Positions 43,920-53,687 are shown, counted from the stretch's first letter. The stretch is 64,000 nucleotides of DNA from Phenylobacterium sp. (GCF_030693405.1 NZ_JAUYAW010000072.1:62001-126000), one strand, 5' to 3'. Notes: generated by a model from the letters alone, not told the origin. Made by a program: numbers and translations.

Positions 43920-45836
43920 ATGAGTGAGCCGACCCCATCGGCTGCCGAGGCGCATTCCGACGCCTCCCACCCCAAGCCGGAAGGCTTCTGGGCGCTTGCC
44001 CTGGGCTCCGTCGGTGTGGTCTTCGGCGATATCGGGACCAGCCCGCTCTACGCCATGCGCGAGGCGCTCGCCCATTCCCGCAGCGGCGGGACCGATGAAC
44101 TGGCGGTGTTCGGGGTGGTGTCCCTGATGGCCTGGGCGCTGTTCCTGATCGTCTCGGTCAAGTACGTCATCTTCCTGCTCAACGCCGACAACAAGGGCGA
44201 GGGCGGCGCTCTGGCCCTGATGGCCCTGGCCCGCAGATCACTGGGCCGCCGGTCCGGGGCGATCCTGCTCCTGGGCATGATCGGGGCGGCGCTCTTCTAT
44301 TCGGACGGCGTCATTACGCCGGCCCTGTCGGTGCTGTCGGCCGTGGAAGGCCTGAAGGTCGCGCCCGGGATCGGACCGGCGCTTTCCCCCTTCGTCCTGC
44401 CGATTTCGGCGGGCATTCTGATCGCCCTGTTCGCGGCGCAGTCCCGGGGAACGGCCAAGATCGGCCGCTACTTCGGGCCCATCACCGCCCTCTGGTTCCT
44501 GACCCTGGGCGGGCTTGGAATCTATCACATTTTTGATGACCCGCGGATCCTGATGGGCCTGTCGCCCCACTACGGCCTGCTGTTCATCCTCGACAACGGC
44601 TTCCTGGGATTTGTCATCCTGGGCAGCGTCTTCCTGGCCGTCACCGGGGCCGAGGCGCTCTATGCCGATATGGGCCACTTCGGCAAAGGCCCGATCCGCG
44701 CGGCCTGGATCGTGCTCGTCCTGCCCGCCCTGTTGCTGAACTATCTGGGGCAAGGCGCCCTGGTGCTGGCCCACCCCGAGGCGCGGATCAGCCCCTTCTA
44801 TGAGATGATCCCCGTGGCGATCTTCTGGCCGGTGCTCATGCTGGCCACGGCGGCCACGGTCGTGGCGAGCCAGGCGGTGATCACCGGCGCCTTCTCGGTC
44901 ACCCAGCAGGCGGTGCAGCTTGGCCTGCTGCCGCGGATCGACATCCGCCGCACCTCAGAGACCCAGGCCGGCCAGATCTATGTGCCCCAGGTCAATATGC
45001 TGCTGATGGCCGGTGTGCTGCTGACGCTCGCCCTGTTCCAGAACTCGTCGAACCTGGCCTCGGCCTATGGCATCGCGGTGTCGGGCACCATGTTCGTCAA
45101 CACCCTGCTGCTGTTCGTGATCATCGGCGCCATGTGGAAGCGGCCCTGGTGGCAGGCTGGTCTTGTGGCCGGCAGTTTCGCCGCCATCGACCTGGTCTTC
45201 CTGTCGTCGAACCTGCTCAAGGTCTTCCAGGGCGGCTGGTTCCCCCTGGCGCTCAGCGGGGGCCTGGTGGTCATTATGTGGACATGGATGCGCGGCGCCC
45301 AGATCCTCACCGACAAGACCCGGCGCGACAGCATTCAGCTCGCCGAGCTGACCGAGATCCTCAAGGCCCGCGCGCCGCACCGGGCGCCGGGCACGGCCAT
45401 CTTCCTGACCTCGGACCCCGACGTGGCGCCGGTGGCCCTGATGCACAATCTCAAGCACAACAAGGTGCTGCACGAAAAGAACGTCATCCTGACCGTGCGG
45501 ACCACCGAGACGCCCAGGGTCAAGGACGAGGACCGGATCAAGATCGAGCCGGTGAACGAGGACTTCAAGAAGGTCGTGGTCGCCTACGGCTTCATGGAGA
45601 GCCCCAACCTGCCCAAGGCGCTCGGGCTTTGCCGCAAGCTCGGCCTGAAGTTCGACATCATGGCCACCAGCTTCTTCCTGGGCCGCCGCTCGGTGGTGCC
45701 GTCGGCCCAGTCGGGCATGCCGCTCTGGCAGGACCGCCTGTTCATCTATCTGATGCGCAATGCGGCCAATCCCACCGACTTCTTCAAGATTCCGCCCGGC
45801 CGGGTGGTGGAACTGGGCACCCAGGTCACGGTCTAG
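43920..45836 (+). CDS. kup: Potassium transporter Kup
   Basis: A 638-aa K+:H+ symporter with about 12 membrane helices in the first 440 residues and a cytoplasmic C-terminal domain. The signatures are GVVFGDIGTSPLYAMREAL, SVKYVIFLLNADNKGEGGALALMAL, FYSDGVITPALSVLSAVEG and SLLPR-like LLPRIDIRRTSE before helix 8. The ATG at 43920 is 223 bp after the divergent SDR start, leaving room for promoters of both genes. Confidence 0.95.
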   Translation: MSEPTPSAAEAHSDASHPKPEGFWALALGSVGVVFGDIGTSPLYAMREALAHSRSGGTDELAVFGVVSLMAWALFLIVSVKYVIFLLNADNKGEGGALALMALARRSLGRRSGAILLLGMIGAALFYSDGVITPALSVLSAVEGLKVAPGIGPALSPFVLPISAGILIALFAAQSRGTAKIGRYFGPITALWFLTLGGLGIYHIFDDPRILMGLSPHYGLLFILDNGFLGFVILGSVFLAVTGAEALYADMGHFGKGPIRAAWIVLVLPALLLNYLGQGALVLAHPEARISPFYEMIPVAIFWPVLMLATAATVVASQAVITGAFSVTQQAVQLGLLPRIDIRRTSETQAGQIYVPQVNMLLMAGVLLTLALFQNSSNLASAYGIAVSGTMFVNTLLLFVIIGAMWKRPWWQAGLVAGSFAAIDLVFLSSNLLKVFQGGWFPLALSGGLVVIMWTWMRGAQILTDKTRRDSIQLAELTEILKARAPHRAPGTAIFLTSDPDVAPVALMHNLKHNKVLHEKNVILTVRTTETPRVKDEDRIKIEPVNEDFKKVVVAYGFMESPNLPKALGLCRKLGLKFDIMATSFFLGRRSVVPSAQSGMPLWQDRLFIYLMRNAANPTDFFKIPPGRVVELGTQVTV

Positions 45837-45907
45837 GGCGGCTGGCCTGGACTCGGCGGCCCTAACTGGGCCATGGGTCGGGCGACCAAGCTTGCGGGGA
45901 GAGACCA

Positions 45908-46273
45908 ATGAACTGGCTGGGCATTGTGGGCGACGCCCTGTGGATCGTCGCGCTCTCGATCATGGCCAGCGCCTCGCACAAGGCCTGGGCGCGGGTTCCG
46001 GCCGACACCAAGATGCCGCTGCAATTCGCTCGCGACGGACGGGCGATGATGCGGGTCCCACGCCATGTGGCCCTGCTGCTGATCCCTGGGATCGCCTTTC
46101 TGCTCAGCCTCATGCTGCTCTGGCAGAACCGGCAGACCGCGCCGGGCACGCAGGACGCCCTGGTGCTCTTTGGCATTCGCGCCACCCTGGCCGGGGTCTT
46201 CGCCCTCTATCACCTGCGCTGGTTGCACGCGGCCATGACCCAGCTTGACCAGGAAGGCGCGCTTAAGTCTTGA
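45908..46273 (+). CDS. Hypothetical membrane protein
   Basis: A 121-aa protein with three hydrophobic segments: about residues 3-22, 53-73 (HVALLLIPGIAFLLSLMLLW) and 83-103. The family is not recognised. GGGAGA lies before the ATG. A hairpin GAACGG / CCGTTC lies directly after the stop. It sits alone between kup and argG. Confidence 0.7.
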   Translation: MNWLGIVGDALWIVALSIMASASHKAWARVPADTKMPLQFARDGRAMMRVPRHVALLLIPGIAFLLSLMLLWQNRQTAPGTQDALVLFGIRATLAGVFALYHLRWLHAAMTQLDQEGALKS

Positions 46274-46342
46274 ACGGACGCCCCGTTCGATCTTAAAGCC
46301 GCGCCAGTTTTCAACTCTCCGACCTTCGAAAGACCTCGCCCC

Positions 46343-47575
46343 ATGGCCGCCGACAAGCCGATCAAGAAAGTCGTCCTCGCCTATTCCGGCGGCCTGGACA
46401 CCTCGATCATCCTGAAGTGGCTGCAGACCGAATACGGGGCCGAGGTGGTCACCTTCACCGCCGATCTCGGCCAGGGCGAAGAGATCGAGCCGGCGCGGGC
46501 CAAGGCCCTGGCCGCCGGCGTGAAGCCCGAGAACATCTTCATCGAGGATGTTCGCGAGGAGTTCGTCCGCGACTTCGTCTTCCCGATGTTCCGGGCCAAT
46601 ACGGTTTATGAGGGCCAGTACCTGCTGGGCACCTCCATCGCCCGGCCCCTGATCGCCAAGCGCCAGATCGAGATCGCCCGGATGACCGGCGCCGACGCCG
46701 TCAGCCATGGCGCCACCGGCAAGGGCAATGACCAGGTCCGCTTCGAGCTCGGCTACTATGCCCTGGAGCCCGACATCCATGTGATCGCGCCCTGGCGGGA
46801 ATGGGACTTCAAGAGCCGCGAGGCCCTGCTGGACTTCGCCGAGAAGCACCAGATCCAGATCACCAAGGACAAGCGCGGCGAAGCGCCCTTCAGCGTCGAC
46901 GCCAACCTTCTGCACTCCTCGTCTGAGGGCAAGGTGCTGGAGGACCCGGCGGTCGAGGCGCCGGAATTTGTCCATATGCGCACGATCTCGCCCGAGGATG
47001 CGCCGGACAAGCCGACGGTCATCACCATTGACTTCGAAAAGGGCGATCCCATCGCTATCGATGGCGAGGCCCTGTCGCCGGCCGCCCTGCTCACCCGCCT
47101 CAACCAGCTCGGCCACGACAACGGCATTGGCCGCCTGGACCTGGTGGAGAACCGCTTCGTCGGCATGAAGTCCCGCGGCGTCTATGAAACGCCGGGCGGC
47201 ACGATCCTGCTGGCCGCCCACCGGGGGATCGAGTCCATCACCCTGGACCGCGGCGCGGCCCACCTGAAGGACGAGCTGATGCCCCGCTATGCGGAGCTGA
47301 TCTATAACGGCTTCTGGTTCAGCCCCGAGCGCGAGATGCTGCAGGCGGCCATCGACCATTCCCAGGCCCACGTGGCCGGTCAGGTGCGGGTGAAGCTGTA
47401 CAAGGGCAATGTCACGGTCATCGGCCGCTCCAGCCCCTACTCGCTGTACGACCAGGAGCTGGTCACCTTCGAGGAGGGCAAGGTGGCCTACGACCAGCGC
47501 GATGCGGCCGGCTTCATCAAGCTCAACGCCCTGCGCCTGCGCGGCACAGCCAAGCGCGACCGCCGGGGGCGGTAG
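46343..47575 (+). CDS. argG: Argininosuccinate synthase
   Basis: ArgG ligates citrulline and aspartate with ATP in arginine synthesis. The 410-aa product starts with [20 protein letters not shown] (the ATP-binding SGGxDTS loop), then [18 protein letters not shown] and [20 protein letters not shown], typical of the long bacterial form. Length and motifs are complete. Confidence 0.97.
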   Translation: MAADKPIKKVVLAYSGGLDTSIILKWLQTEYGAEVVTFTADLGQGEEIEPARAKALAAGVKPENIFIEDVREEFVRDFVFPMFRANTVYEGQYLLGTSIARPLIAKRQIEIARMTGADAVSHGATGKGNDQVRFELGYYALEPDIHVIAPWREWDFKSREALLDFAEKHQIQITKDKRGEAPFSVDANLLHSSSEGKVLEDPAVEAPEFVHMRTISPEDAPDKPTVITIDFEKGDPIAIDGEALSPAALLTRLNQLGHDNGIGRLDLVENRFVGMKSRGVYETPGGTILLAAHRGIESITLDRGAAHLKDELMPRYAELIYNGFWFSPEREMLQAAIDHSQAHVAGQVRVKLYKGNVTVIGRSSPYSLYDQELVTFEEGKVAYDQRDAAGFIKLNALRLRGTAKRDRRGR

Positions 47576-47596
47576 GCGCAAGGCCGCTGCGGCCGC

Positions 47597-48772
47597 TCAA
47601 GGCTTCAACACCACCTTCACGCAGCCGTCCTTCTTGTCGCGGAAGGTCTTGTACATCTCCGGCCCGCGGCCGAGCGGCTCGGTGTGGGTGATCAGGAAGG
47701 TCGGGTCGATCTCGCCTTCGTCTAGCCGGCGCAGCAGGTCATCACTCCAGCGCCGCACATGGGTTTGGCCGGTACGCAGGGTCAGCCCCTTGTTCATCAG
47801 GGCGCCCAGCGGGATCATGTTGGCGAGCCCGCCATAGACGCCTGGAACCGAGACCGTGCCGGCCGCCTTGCAGGCCATGATCGCCTCGCGAAGGGCCACC
47901 GGCCGCTCGGTCTCCAGCTTCAGCGCGGTCTGCACCCGATCGATCATACCCAGCAGCGGGGTCGGGCCGTGGGCCTCAAGGCCAACAGCGTCGATGCACT
48001 TCTCCGGACCATGGCCGTCGGTCATCTCTTTCAGGCTGGGCAGCACCTTGTGGGCGCTGCGGTCCAGGGTCTCGGCCCCCAGGTCAGCCGCCATGGCCAG
48101 TCGCTCGGGCACGTCGTCGATGGCGATGACCCGCTGAGCGCCCTGGATGATCGCCGACTGGATGGCGAACAGCCCCACCGGCCCGCAGCCCCAGACCGCC
48201 ACCGTATCGGTGGGCTGGATGTCGGCGAAGGCCGCCGCCTGCCAGCCTGTCGGCAGGATGTCGCTGAGGAAGAGATAGGTCTCATCAGCCCCGGTCTTGG
48301 GAATCTGAATCAGGGTGGTCGCCGCATGGGGGACGCGCAGATACTCCGCCTGGCCCCCGGCATAACCGCCGGTGATGTGGGAATAGCCGAACAGTCCTGC
48401 GGTGGTGTCGCCGAAGAAGGCCTTGGCCAGGTCTGAGTTTCGGTTGGTGGTCTGGCAGACGGAGTAGTTTCCCGCCAGGCACTGCTCACACGCGCCGCAG
48501 GTCATCTGGAACGGGACCACCACCCGGTCGCCGACCTTCAGGCCCTGGGCTCGGGCTTCAGGGCCTGCCTCGACCACTTCGCCCATGGCCTCATGGCCCA
48601 TGACGTCGCCGACACACATGGTCGGCACCAGGCCGTTCATCAGGTGCAGGTCAGATCCGCAGATGCAGGTGGAGGTGACGCGGATGATGGCGTCCTTGGG
48701 GTCCTCGATGATCGGATCGGGCACCTCCTCGCAGCGGAGGTCCTTCTTGCCTTGCCAGCAAATCGCTTTCAC
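47597..48772 (-). CDS. Zinc-dependent alcohol dehydrogenase (formaldehyde dehydrogenase-like)
   Basis: A 391-aa medium-chain dehydrogenase. Catalytic zinc ligands are in CICGSDLHLMNG and GHEAMGEVVEAG; the structural zinc site is CGACEQCLAGNYSVC. The Rossmann motif VWGCGPVGLFAIQSAIIQGA is in the middle. Its closest general type is the glutathione-independent formaldehyde or S-specific alcohol dehydrogenase of COG1063; the substrate cannot be fixed. It follows a hypothetical membrane gene by 12 bp and appears to be co-transcribed with it. Confidence 0.88.
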   Translation of the reverse strand: MKAICWQGKKDLRCEEVPDPIIEDPKDAIIRVTSTCICGSDLHLMNGLVPTMCVGDVMGHEAMGEVVEAGPEARAQGLKVGDRVVVPFQMTCGACEQCLAGNYSVCQTTNRNSDLAKAFFGDTTAGLFGYSHITGGYAGGQAEYLRVPHAATTLIQIPKTGADETYLFLSDILPTGWQAAAFADIQPTDTVAVWGCGPVGLFAIQSAIIQGAQRVIAIDDVPERLAMAADLGAETLDRSAHKVLPSLKEMTDGHGPEKCIDAVGLEAHGPTPLLGMIDRVQTALKLETERPVALREAIMACKAAGTVSVPGVYGGLANMIPLGALMNKGLTLRTGQTHVRRWSDDLLRRLDEGEIDPTFLITHTEPLGRGPEMYKTFRDKKDGCVKVVLKP

Positions 48773-48784
48773 GGGGCGGTCCTC

Positions 48785-49345
48785 CTAAGCGCAGTTGCGC
48801 GTGACGTTGGTCATGCGGGTGGCGGTGATCACATCCAGGGCGGTGACGGCCAGCACCACGCCGAGGGCCAGCCTGGCGTTGCCCTGTTTGGGGTTGCTGC
48901 GCCGGTTCAGGGCGCTCAGCACGGCGATGTCGAACACGTCGCCCACGACCCGCGCCCACAGCACGCCCGAGCGCGTCGGATCTGAGAACAGACCCATGCC
49001 GGTGGCCATCTCCCGGGCGCCGAACAGCAGCCGGGTGGTCTGCGGCGACCCATTCAGACCGAGGAACCGCTGCACGCCACGGGGGAAGAAGAGACCCCAG
49101 AGGCCAAGGCCGATGGCGTTCTGGCCAAGCATGAACGAGACCTGCGGGGAGAGGGCAGGCTTGGCGCGCACGCGGTCGGTGCTCAGGCGCATGCGGCCGC
49201 CGCCTGGCAGGGGGAGGGCGGTGCTGGGGGCTGTCTCACGGGGTGCGCCGGCCGCCCAGCTGCGGGCTTCTTTCAACGCGCCTGCGGCCTCGCCTGCGCG
49301 GCGGCGCCAAGGGGTGTCGGTTTCTGAGGTGTGGACTGAGGACAC
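48785..49345 (-). CDS. Hypothetical membrane protein next to the zinc dehydrogenase
   Basis: A 186-aa protein with a polar N-terminal 65 residues and three hydrophobic segments (about residues 70-87, VSFMLGQNAIGLGLWGLFFP; 105-120; 158-176, ARLALGVVLAVTALDVIT). The RLLFGAREMATGMG motif is reminiscent of the membrane part of cyclase/dehydrase-annotated proteins that accompany zinc dehydrogenases in proteobacteria. The role is unknown. The true start could be further in (MRLSTDRV), since the first 50 residues are low in structure. Confidence 0.65.
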   Translation of the reverse strand: MSSVHTSETDTPWRRRAGEAAGALKEARSWAAGAPRETAPSTALPLPGGGRMRLSTDRVRAKPALSPQVSFMLGQNAIGLGLWGLFFPRGVQRFLGLNGSPQTTRLLFGAREMATGMGLFSDPTRSGVLWARVVGDVFDIAVLSALNRRSNPKQGNARLALGVVLAVTALDVITATRMTNVTRNCA

Positions 49346-49557
49346 GGGCCGGCTCCTGTATCGGCTGACCCGCCTAAAACTCGCATCAGAGCGCCAATCG
49401 TTCCCCGCAGATCCTCAGTTTTTCAGTCAGGGGCCCGCGAGTTGACGGCTCCTGGCCCTCGCGGGCGACTGGCGAAGGTTCCGGTGGCGCTTGGCCCGTG
49501 CCACTGTGGCGCAAAGGCGCGAGGCTGCGCCATCATTATCCTGAGGGGGAATTCGCC

Positions 49558-49962
49558 ATGAGTCCGCACAGCTGGGTTGCGCTGGTCACAATCGCCGCGC
49601 TGCTGGTCTATTTCTGGATGGGGCTCCGCGTTGGCGTGGCCCGGGGGAAAAGCGGTATCGCCGCCCCGGCCATGGTGGGAGATCCGGTTCTCGAGCGGCA
49701 CATCCGGGTGCAGGCCAACACGCTGGAATGGCTGCCGATCTTCCTGACCGGCCTGTGGCTGTTCGCCATCTACTGGAACGACCTGATCGCGGCTGGCCTG
49801 GGCGTGGTCTGGATCGTCGGGCGGCTGCTCTACGCCTTCGGCTATGTGGCCGATCCCGGCAAGCGGGAGCTGGGCTTCATCATCCAGTTCGTGGCCGCCG
49901 CCGCCCTGCTGCTGGGCGCCGCAGGCCGGATCATCTGGATCCTGGTGACGGTGGGCGCCTGA
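49558..49962 (+). CDS. MAPEG-family membrane protein
   Basis: A 134-aa membrane protein of the eicosanoid/glutathione-transferase MAPEG family: four hydrophobic helices, with the motif ERHIRVQANTLEWLPIFLTG in the helix 1-2 loop and VGRLLYAFGY in helix 3. Bacterial members are often glutathione-dependent, but no activity is established here. GAGGGGGAA lies before the ATG at 49558. Confidence 0.87.
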   Translation: MSPHSWVALVTIAALLVYFWMGLRVGVARGKSGIAAPAMVGDPVLERHIRVQANTLEWLPIFLTGLWLFAIYWNDLIAAGLGVVWIVGRLLYAFGYVADPGKRELGFIIQFVAAAALLLGAAGRIIWILVTVGA

Positions 49963-50026
49963 GCCCTGGGCGCCGTGGCCCCTGGCCACGATCTGATCGC
50001 CTTGGTCAGGTCGGGGCTACAGGGGG

Positions 50027-50797
50027 CTACAGGAAGAGCACCACCGCCTGCCAGATCGCCAGGCCCGTGACCAGAACACCCACGAACCAGGTCAGGGCGC
50101 GGATCGGCAGGACCTTGGTCATCCATCCGGCCAGGGGGGCCGCAACCACCCCGCCGGCGATCAGGCCCAGGACCGAAGACAGGTGGTCGCGTAGGCCCTC
50201 GGTCTCCCAATGGCCCGACAGCAGGGCCGAGAGGAAGGCCGCCGAGACCGCGGTGGCGACGAAGAATTCGGCGGCGTTTGTGGTGCCGATCGCCTTGCGC
50301 GGATCGGCTCCGGAGCCGAGGAGGGTGGAGGTGACCACCGGTCCCCATCCGCCACCGCCCACCGCATCGAAGAAGCCCCCGAGCACGCCGAGCGGCATGG
50401 GGCTCTTCCAGGAAAAGGGCTTGGGTCGAACGCCCTTCCAGGCCCGGTAGAGGATCACCAGCCCCATGAGGCCGAGCCAGCCGACCACATAGGGCTTGAT
50501 CGTGTCCCCATCGATCGAGGTCAGCAGGTAGGTGCCGGCGACGCCGCCGACCACGCCGCCGGTGGCGAGCAAGGCCAGCAGGCGCCAGTTGATGTTCTTA
50601 TGGAGGGCGTGGGACACCGCCGAGGCCGCGCCGGTGAAGACCTTGGCGGCGTGCACGCTGGCCGAGGCGTTGGCCGGCGACACCCCCATGGCCAGCAGAG
50701 TCGTGGTGGAGACGACGCCATAGGCCATGCCCAGGGCGCCATCCACCAGCTGGGCGGCGAAGCCCACCGCCGCAAACAGCATGAAGTCCGATTCCAT
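50027..50797 (-). CDS. TauE/SafE-family anion permease
   Basis: A 256-aa membrane protein with about eight helices. The family signature FAAVGFAAQLVDGALGMAYG is at the N-terminus and a second repeat, GGFFDAVGGGGWGPVVTSTLL, in the middle. Members export or import sulfite, sulfoacetate and related anions. It starts at the ATG at 50797. A palindromic site at 50822-50838 lies directly upstream and may control it. Confidence 0.88.
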   Translation of the reverse strand: MESDFMLFAAVGFAAQLVDGALGMAYGVVSTTTLLAMGVSPANASASVHAAKVFTGAASAVSHALHKNINWRLLALLATGGVVGGVAGTYLLTSIDGDTIKPYVVGWLGLMGLVILYRAWKGVRPKPFSWKSPMPLGVLGGFFDAVGGGGWGPVVTSTLLGSGADPRKAIGTTNAAEFFVATAVSAAFLSALLSGHWETEGLRDHLSSVLGLIAGGVVAAPLAGWMTKVLPIRALTWFVGVLVTGLAIWQAVVLFL

Positions 50798-50821
50798 CGC
50801 CCGCCCCTGACTTCTCAGACC

Positions 50822-50838
50822 CTGGGATACTATCCTAG
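50822..50838. promoter_or_regulatory. Palindrome before the TauE/SafE gene
   Basis: CTGGGATA (50822-50829) and TATCCTAG (50831-50838) form an 8-bp inverted repeat around one base with a single mismatch, 25 bp before the TauE/SafE start codon. It is a candidate operator. Confidence 0.4.
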
Positions 50839-50863
50839 TGTCTCAATAGGAATTAAGTGAAAT

Positions 50864-50977
50864 CTACAGCGCCTTGGTCTGCACGTCCCACGCCATGTGG
50901 CGCTCGGGGTCGCCTAAGACCGTGAAGAGGCTCCCGTTTTGGGCGAAGGCGGTCCCTGACGCCCACCGGTCGCGCAC
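50864..50977 (-). CDS. Possible 37-aa ORF or gene remnant
   Basis: In the 318-bp gap 50798-51115 one short frame has host-like codon use (33 of 37 third positions G or C): RDRWASGTAFAQNGSLFTVL then GDPERHMAWDVQTKAL. It starts at a GTG with no clear ribosome-binding site, so it may be a C-terminal remnant. Otherwise the gap holds the palindrome at 50822 and the lipoprotein leader. Confidence 0.3.
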   Translation of the reverse strand: MRDRWASGTAFAQNGSLFTVLGDPERHMAWDVQTKAL

Positions 50978-51115
50978 ACGAAAATGTCATCGGCCGGTTG
51001 GGGCCAAGAGCCTGGGCCGGGCGGCGGGAGTGGCCGGGCAACCAAAATTGCGCCACGGTGTTGGCCTAGTCTGCCGCAGAGCGTTCGGGGGACGTTCTCA
51101 AGGAACGAGACGAAC

Positions 51116-51691
51116 ATGAAAAGCCTATCGGGTCCCGTTGTCGCCCTCGCCCTTCTTGCCGGGCTGAGCGCGTGCGCGACGGCCACGCCCTACCAACCCA
51201 ACCTGCCGGGCGCTGCGGTCTCCGGCGGCTATTCCGAAATGCGGGTAGAGCCGGACCGCTGGCGTGTCAGCTTCGCCGGCAACAGCCTGACGGGACGGGA
51301 GACCGTCGAGGGCTATCTGCTCTACCGAGCGGCCGAGCTGACCGTGCAGCAGGGCTATGACGGCTTTTCCATCGTCACACGGGCGACCGACCGGGATGCG
51401 CGCACCTATGTGCAGCCCGACCCCTTCTACAATCCGTGGTATGGCCCCCGTTATTCCTACTGGCGGCCCCACTGGCGCTACTATTCGGCCTATAGCTGGC
51501 GCACCTGGGATCCCTATTGGGGCGACCCCTTCTGGGCCGACCGGGTGGATGTGCGCACCGTTGAGCGGTTCGAGGCTACGGCTGAGGTCGTGATGTATCG
51601 CGGCGCGAAGCCGGCCGGCGATCCCAACGCCTTCGACGCCCGGGCGGTGCTTGAAAACCTTGGTCCGAGGATCATGCGCCCCGCGCCGTAA
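51116..51691 (+). CDS. CC0125/CC1285-family lipoprotein
   Basis: A 191-aa predicted lipoprotein. The signal peptide ends in the lipobox LLAGLSAC with Cys20. The mature part includes SGGYSEMRVEPDRWRVSFAG and RETVEGYLLYRAAELTVQQG, then an aromatic-rich stretch (WYGPRYSYWRPHWRYYSAYS) and a final VEVVMYRG-like strand. This pattern is the family named after two Caulobacter crescentus proteins; function is unknown. AAGGAA lies upstream of the ATG at 51116. The transcript ends at a strong terminator at 51728. Confidence 0.88.
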   Translation: MKSLSGPVVALALLAGLSACATATPYQPNLPGAAVSGGYSEMRVEPDRWRVSFAGNSLTGRETVEGYLLYRAAELTVQQGYDGFSIVTRATDRDARTYVQPDPFYNPWYGPRYSYWRPHWRYYSAYSWRTWDPYWGDPFWADRVDVRTVERFEATAEVVMYRGAKPAGDPNAFDARAVLENLGPRIMRPAP

Positions 51692-51727
51692 CTGGTGCCC
51701 CAACTGGCGCGTCGTCAGCATGACAAA

Positions 51728-51753
51728 GGGGGCGGACCGCAAGGTCCGCCCCC
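51728..51753. terminator. Terminator between the lipoprotein and a 65-aa gene
   Basis: GGGGGCGGAC / GTCCGCCCCC is a perfect 10-bp stem with a 6-nt loop, preceded by AAA and followed by TCTTTC, so it may work in both directions between the two convergent genes. Confidence 0.8.
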
Positions 51754-51781
51754 TCTTTCATATCAGGTCAGCAGGCGCTTC

Positions 51782-51979
51782 TCAGGTGATGTGCTTAGGC
51801 GCGATCGGGTCGCTGGCGGGAAAGGTTTCCTCCACCGCCTCATCCACCAGGGCTTCCTGGCGGGTTTCAGCCTTGCGACCTTCGCGGTCCAGCTGGTCGT
51901 GCTTCTGGCCCTCCGGAAGGGGGGCGGCCGGGCGCGAGCTCGGGGCGTTGGCGTCGTCGTCTTTGCGCTGCTCGGTCAT
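51782..51979 (-). CDS. 65-aa polar protein with an ETFPASDP motif
   Basis: A small, highly charged protein, probably disordered in its first half (DDDANAPSSRPAAPLPEGQK). The second half has DEAVEETFPASDPIAPKHIT, a conserved motif in many short alphaproteobacterial proteins. GGAGGTCCCC lies before the ATG. The function is unknown. Confidence 0.7.
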   Translation of the reverse strand: MTEQRKDDDANAPSSRPAAPLPEGQKHDQLDREGRKAETRQEALVDEAVEETFPASDPIAPKHIT

Positions 51980-52098
51980 GGGGACCTCCGTCTCTCAACC
52001 CCGCCAAAACGGCGGGACGTGTCGCGAAGGAAAATGCTGGAGACGCCCCGTTGGTTGCAGGCCCAGCCTCTCGTTTCGCTCAGGCCCGAAACAAAAAG

Positions 52099-52119
52099 GG
52101 CGGCCCGCCAGGGGCCGCC
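52099..52119 (-). terminator. Terminator of the tRNA-Gly gene
   Basis: GGCGGCCC / GGGCCGCC (8-bp stem, 5-nt loop) is followed on the minus strand by CCTTTTTGTTT. It lies 33 bp past the tRNA 3' end. Confidence 0.8.
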
Positions 52120-52151
52120 TTCTTGGATCGCCACATGTCCCCTGGGGGAAA

Positions 52152-52226
52152 TGGAGCGGGCGAAGAGATTCGAACTCTCGACCCCAACCTTGGCAAGGTT
52201 GTGCTCTACCACTGAGCTACGCCCGC
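52152..52226 (-). tRNA. tRNA-Gly(GCC)
   Basis: The gene reads GCGGGCG (acceptor arm) ... TTGCCAA (anticodon loop, GCC) ... GTTCGAATC (T arm) ... CGCCCGC-T and an encoded CCA. The 7-bp acceptor stem, GCTC D stem (with TAGCTCAGTGGTAGAGCA) and T loop are all canonical; 75 nt with CCA. Confidence 0.96.
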
Positions 52227-52308
52227 GCTTTTCGATGCCGACCCCTAGTGGCCGCCCCGAAAATCGAGAGCGGGCTTATGGCAGAGGAGTTGGGCCTTGG
52301 CAAGCGGC

Positions 52309-53052
52309 CTAGCCCCCGAATTTCGGGGCCTTCAGCCTGCGCTTGTTCACATGGTCCTTGGGCGGCTCAGCCACCGCGTCCGGGTACTCCCCGCGGAAGT
52401 AGAAACGCTGCCAGGCCTCCTTGGTGGCGTCAGGGTCTCTGCGGCTGATCTTGGCGTTGAACTCGGTCCGGTGCTTCTCCCAGGCGGTGTACTGACCCAG
52501 AAGGTCGGCGTTGCGGGCGAGCGGCCGGATCACCGGCTGGAACTCCGCCAGGGGTTTGTCCTGCACCAGGGTGATGAAGCAGAAGGGCTCGCCCTTGCGG
52601 AAGCTCACGCGGCCCGGGCGGGTGAAGATCCAGTTCATGGTGAAGGGGAAGGGCAGCCACTCGGTCTCCACCAGGCCGGCCAGGGGCTGAATCCCGTCCT
52701 TGACGTGGTTGGGCGGACCCTGGGCCATCATCGACCAGCCCGGCGGGGTGCGGAACAGGTAGCCGGGGTGGAAGGTGATCACCCCATGGCTGAAGTGCGA
52801 CTTGGCGAAGTTATGGAAATCCGGGTGGGGATTGTCCGGGATGAGGGTGATGTCCTCCTGGAACTTGCCGCCATTCCATTCGGCGCTGAAACCCATGGGG
52901 CACAGGATTTCCCAGCCGGTGGTGTTGGCCATGGTGAGCGGCAGGCACCGATAGGGGTGCCGATCGGCGAAGCTCTCCATCCAGGCCCGCTGCGGGCGGC
53001 CGGGCACGATTTCCGGCGGGCGATCAGCGGTGGGGTAGCACTCAAGCTCCAT
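52309..53052 (-). CDS. DUF6065 family protein
   Basis: A 247-aa soluble protein. The family features are an N-terminal [60 protein letters not shown] and [20 protein letters not shown]. The folding suggests a cupin-like or beta-sandwich domain that recalls enzymes of unknown reaction; I cannot assign a function. The ATG at 53052 gives the normal length. It is divergent from the ProX-type gene. Confidence 0.75.
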   Translation of the reverse strand: MELECYPTADRPPEIVPGRPQRAWMESFADRHPYRCLPLTMANTTGWEILCPMGFSAEWNGGKFQEDITLIPDNPHPDFHNFAKSHFSHGVITFHPGYLFRTPPGWSMMAQGPPNHVKDGIQPLAGLVETEWLPFPFTMNWIFTRPGRVSFRKGEPFCFITLVQDKPLAEFQPVIRPLARNADLLGQYTAWEKHRTEFNAKISRRDPDATKEAWQRFYFRGEYPDAVAEPPKDHVNKRRLKAPKFGG

Positions 53053-53165
53053 GGGGCGTCCAACCTCTCGACACACGGCCGCGGACCGGCCGGACTCAAG
53101 CTCTAGCCAGCCCTCGCGGGCGCCGTCCAGTTCCACGATCGTCTGAGCCGGCCTATGAGGAGCCC

Positions 53166-53687
53166 ATGAAGACCCGCGCCGACCTGCTCGCCTTTCTGGA
53201 CGCCCACGCCATCGCCCACCGGACCGTGGACCATCCGGCCGTCTTCCGGGTCGGCGAGGGCGAGGAGATCAAGGCCGGCCTGCCCGGCGCCCACACCAAG
53301 AACCTGTTCCTGAAGGACGCCAAGGACCGGCTGTGGCTGATCTCGGCCGCCGACCGGACGGTGATCGACCTCAAGCGCCTGCCGCCGGTGATCGGGTCCG
53401 CGCGCCTGTCCTTCGGGCGCGAGGACCTGATGGTCGAGACCCTGGGGGTGACGCCGGGCTCGGTCACCGCCCTGGGTCTGCTCAACGATGTGGCCCGGCG
53501 GGTGACCTTCGTCCTCGACCATGCGCTGGCCAAGGCGCCGATCGTGAACTTCCATCCCCTGACCAACACCGCCACCACCGCCCTCGACCAAAGCGGCTTC
53601 CAGGCCTTCCTCGCGGCCCTGGGCGTCGTTCCCCTTGTGGTGGATTTCGAGACCCTGCAGGTGGTCGAAGCGCAAACCATCCGTTGA
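53166..53687 (+). CDS. Prolyl-tRNA deacylase-type editing protein (ProX/YbaK)
   Basis: A 173-aa single-domain YbaK/EbsC protein that probably hydrolyses mischarged Ala-tRNA(Pro) or a related aminoacyl-tRNA in trans. The motifs are [51 protein letters not shown] and [13 protein letters not shown]. The Lys of the HTKNLFL motif is the expected catalytic or binding residue. The ATG at 53166 has GAGGAG upstream. Confidence 0.9.
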   Translation: MKTRADLLAFLDAHAIAHRTVDHPAVFRVGEGEEIKAGLPGAHTKNLFLKDAKDRLWLISAADRTVIDLKRLPPVIGSARLSFGREDLMVETLGVTPGSVTALGLLNDVARRVTFVLDHALAKAPIVNFHPLTNTATTALDQSGFQAFLAALGVVPLVVDFETLQVVEAQTIR

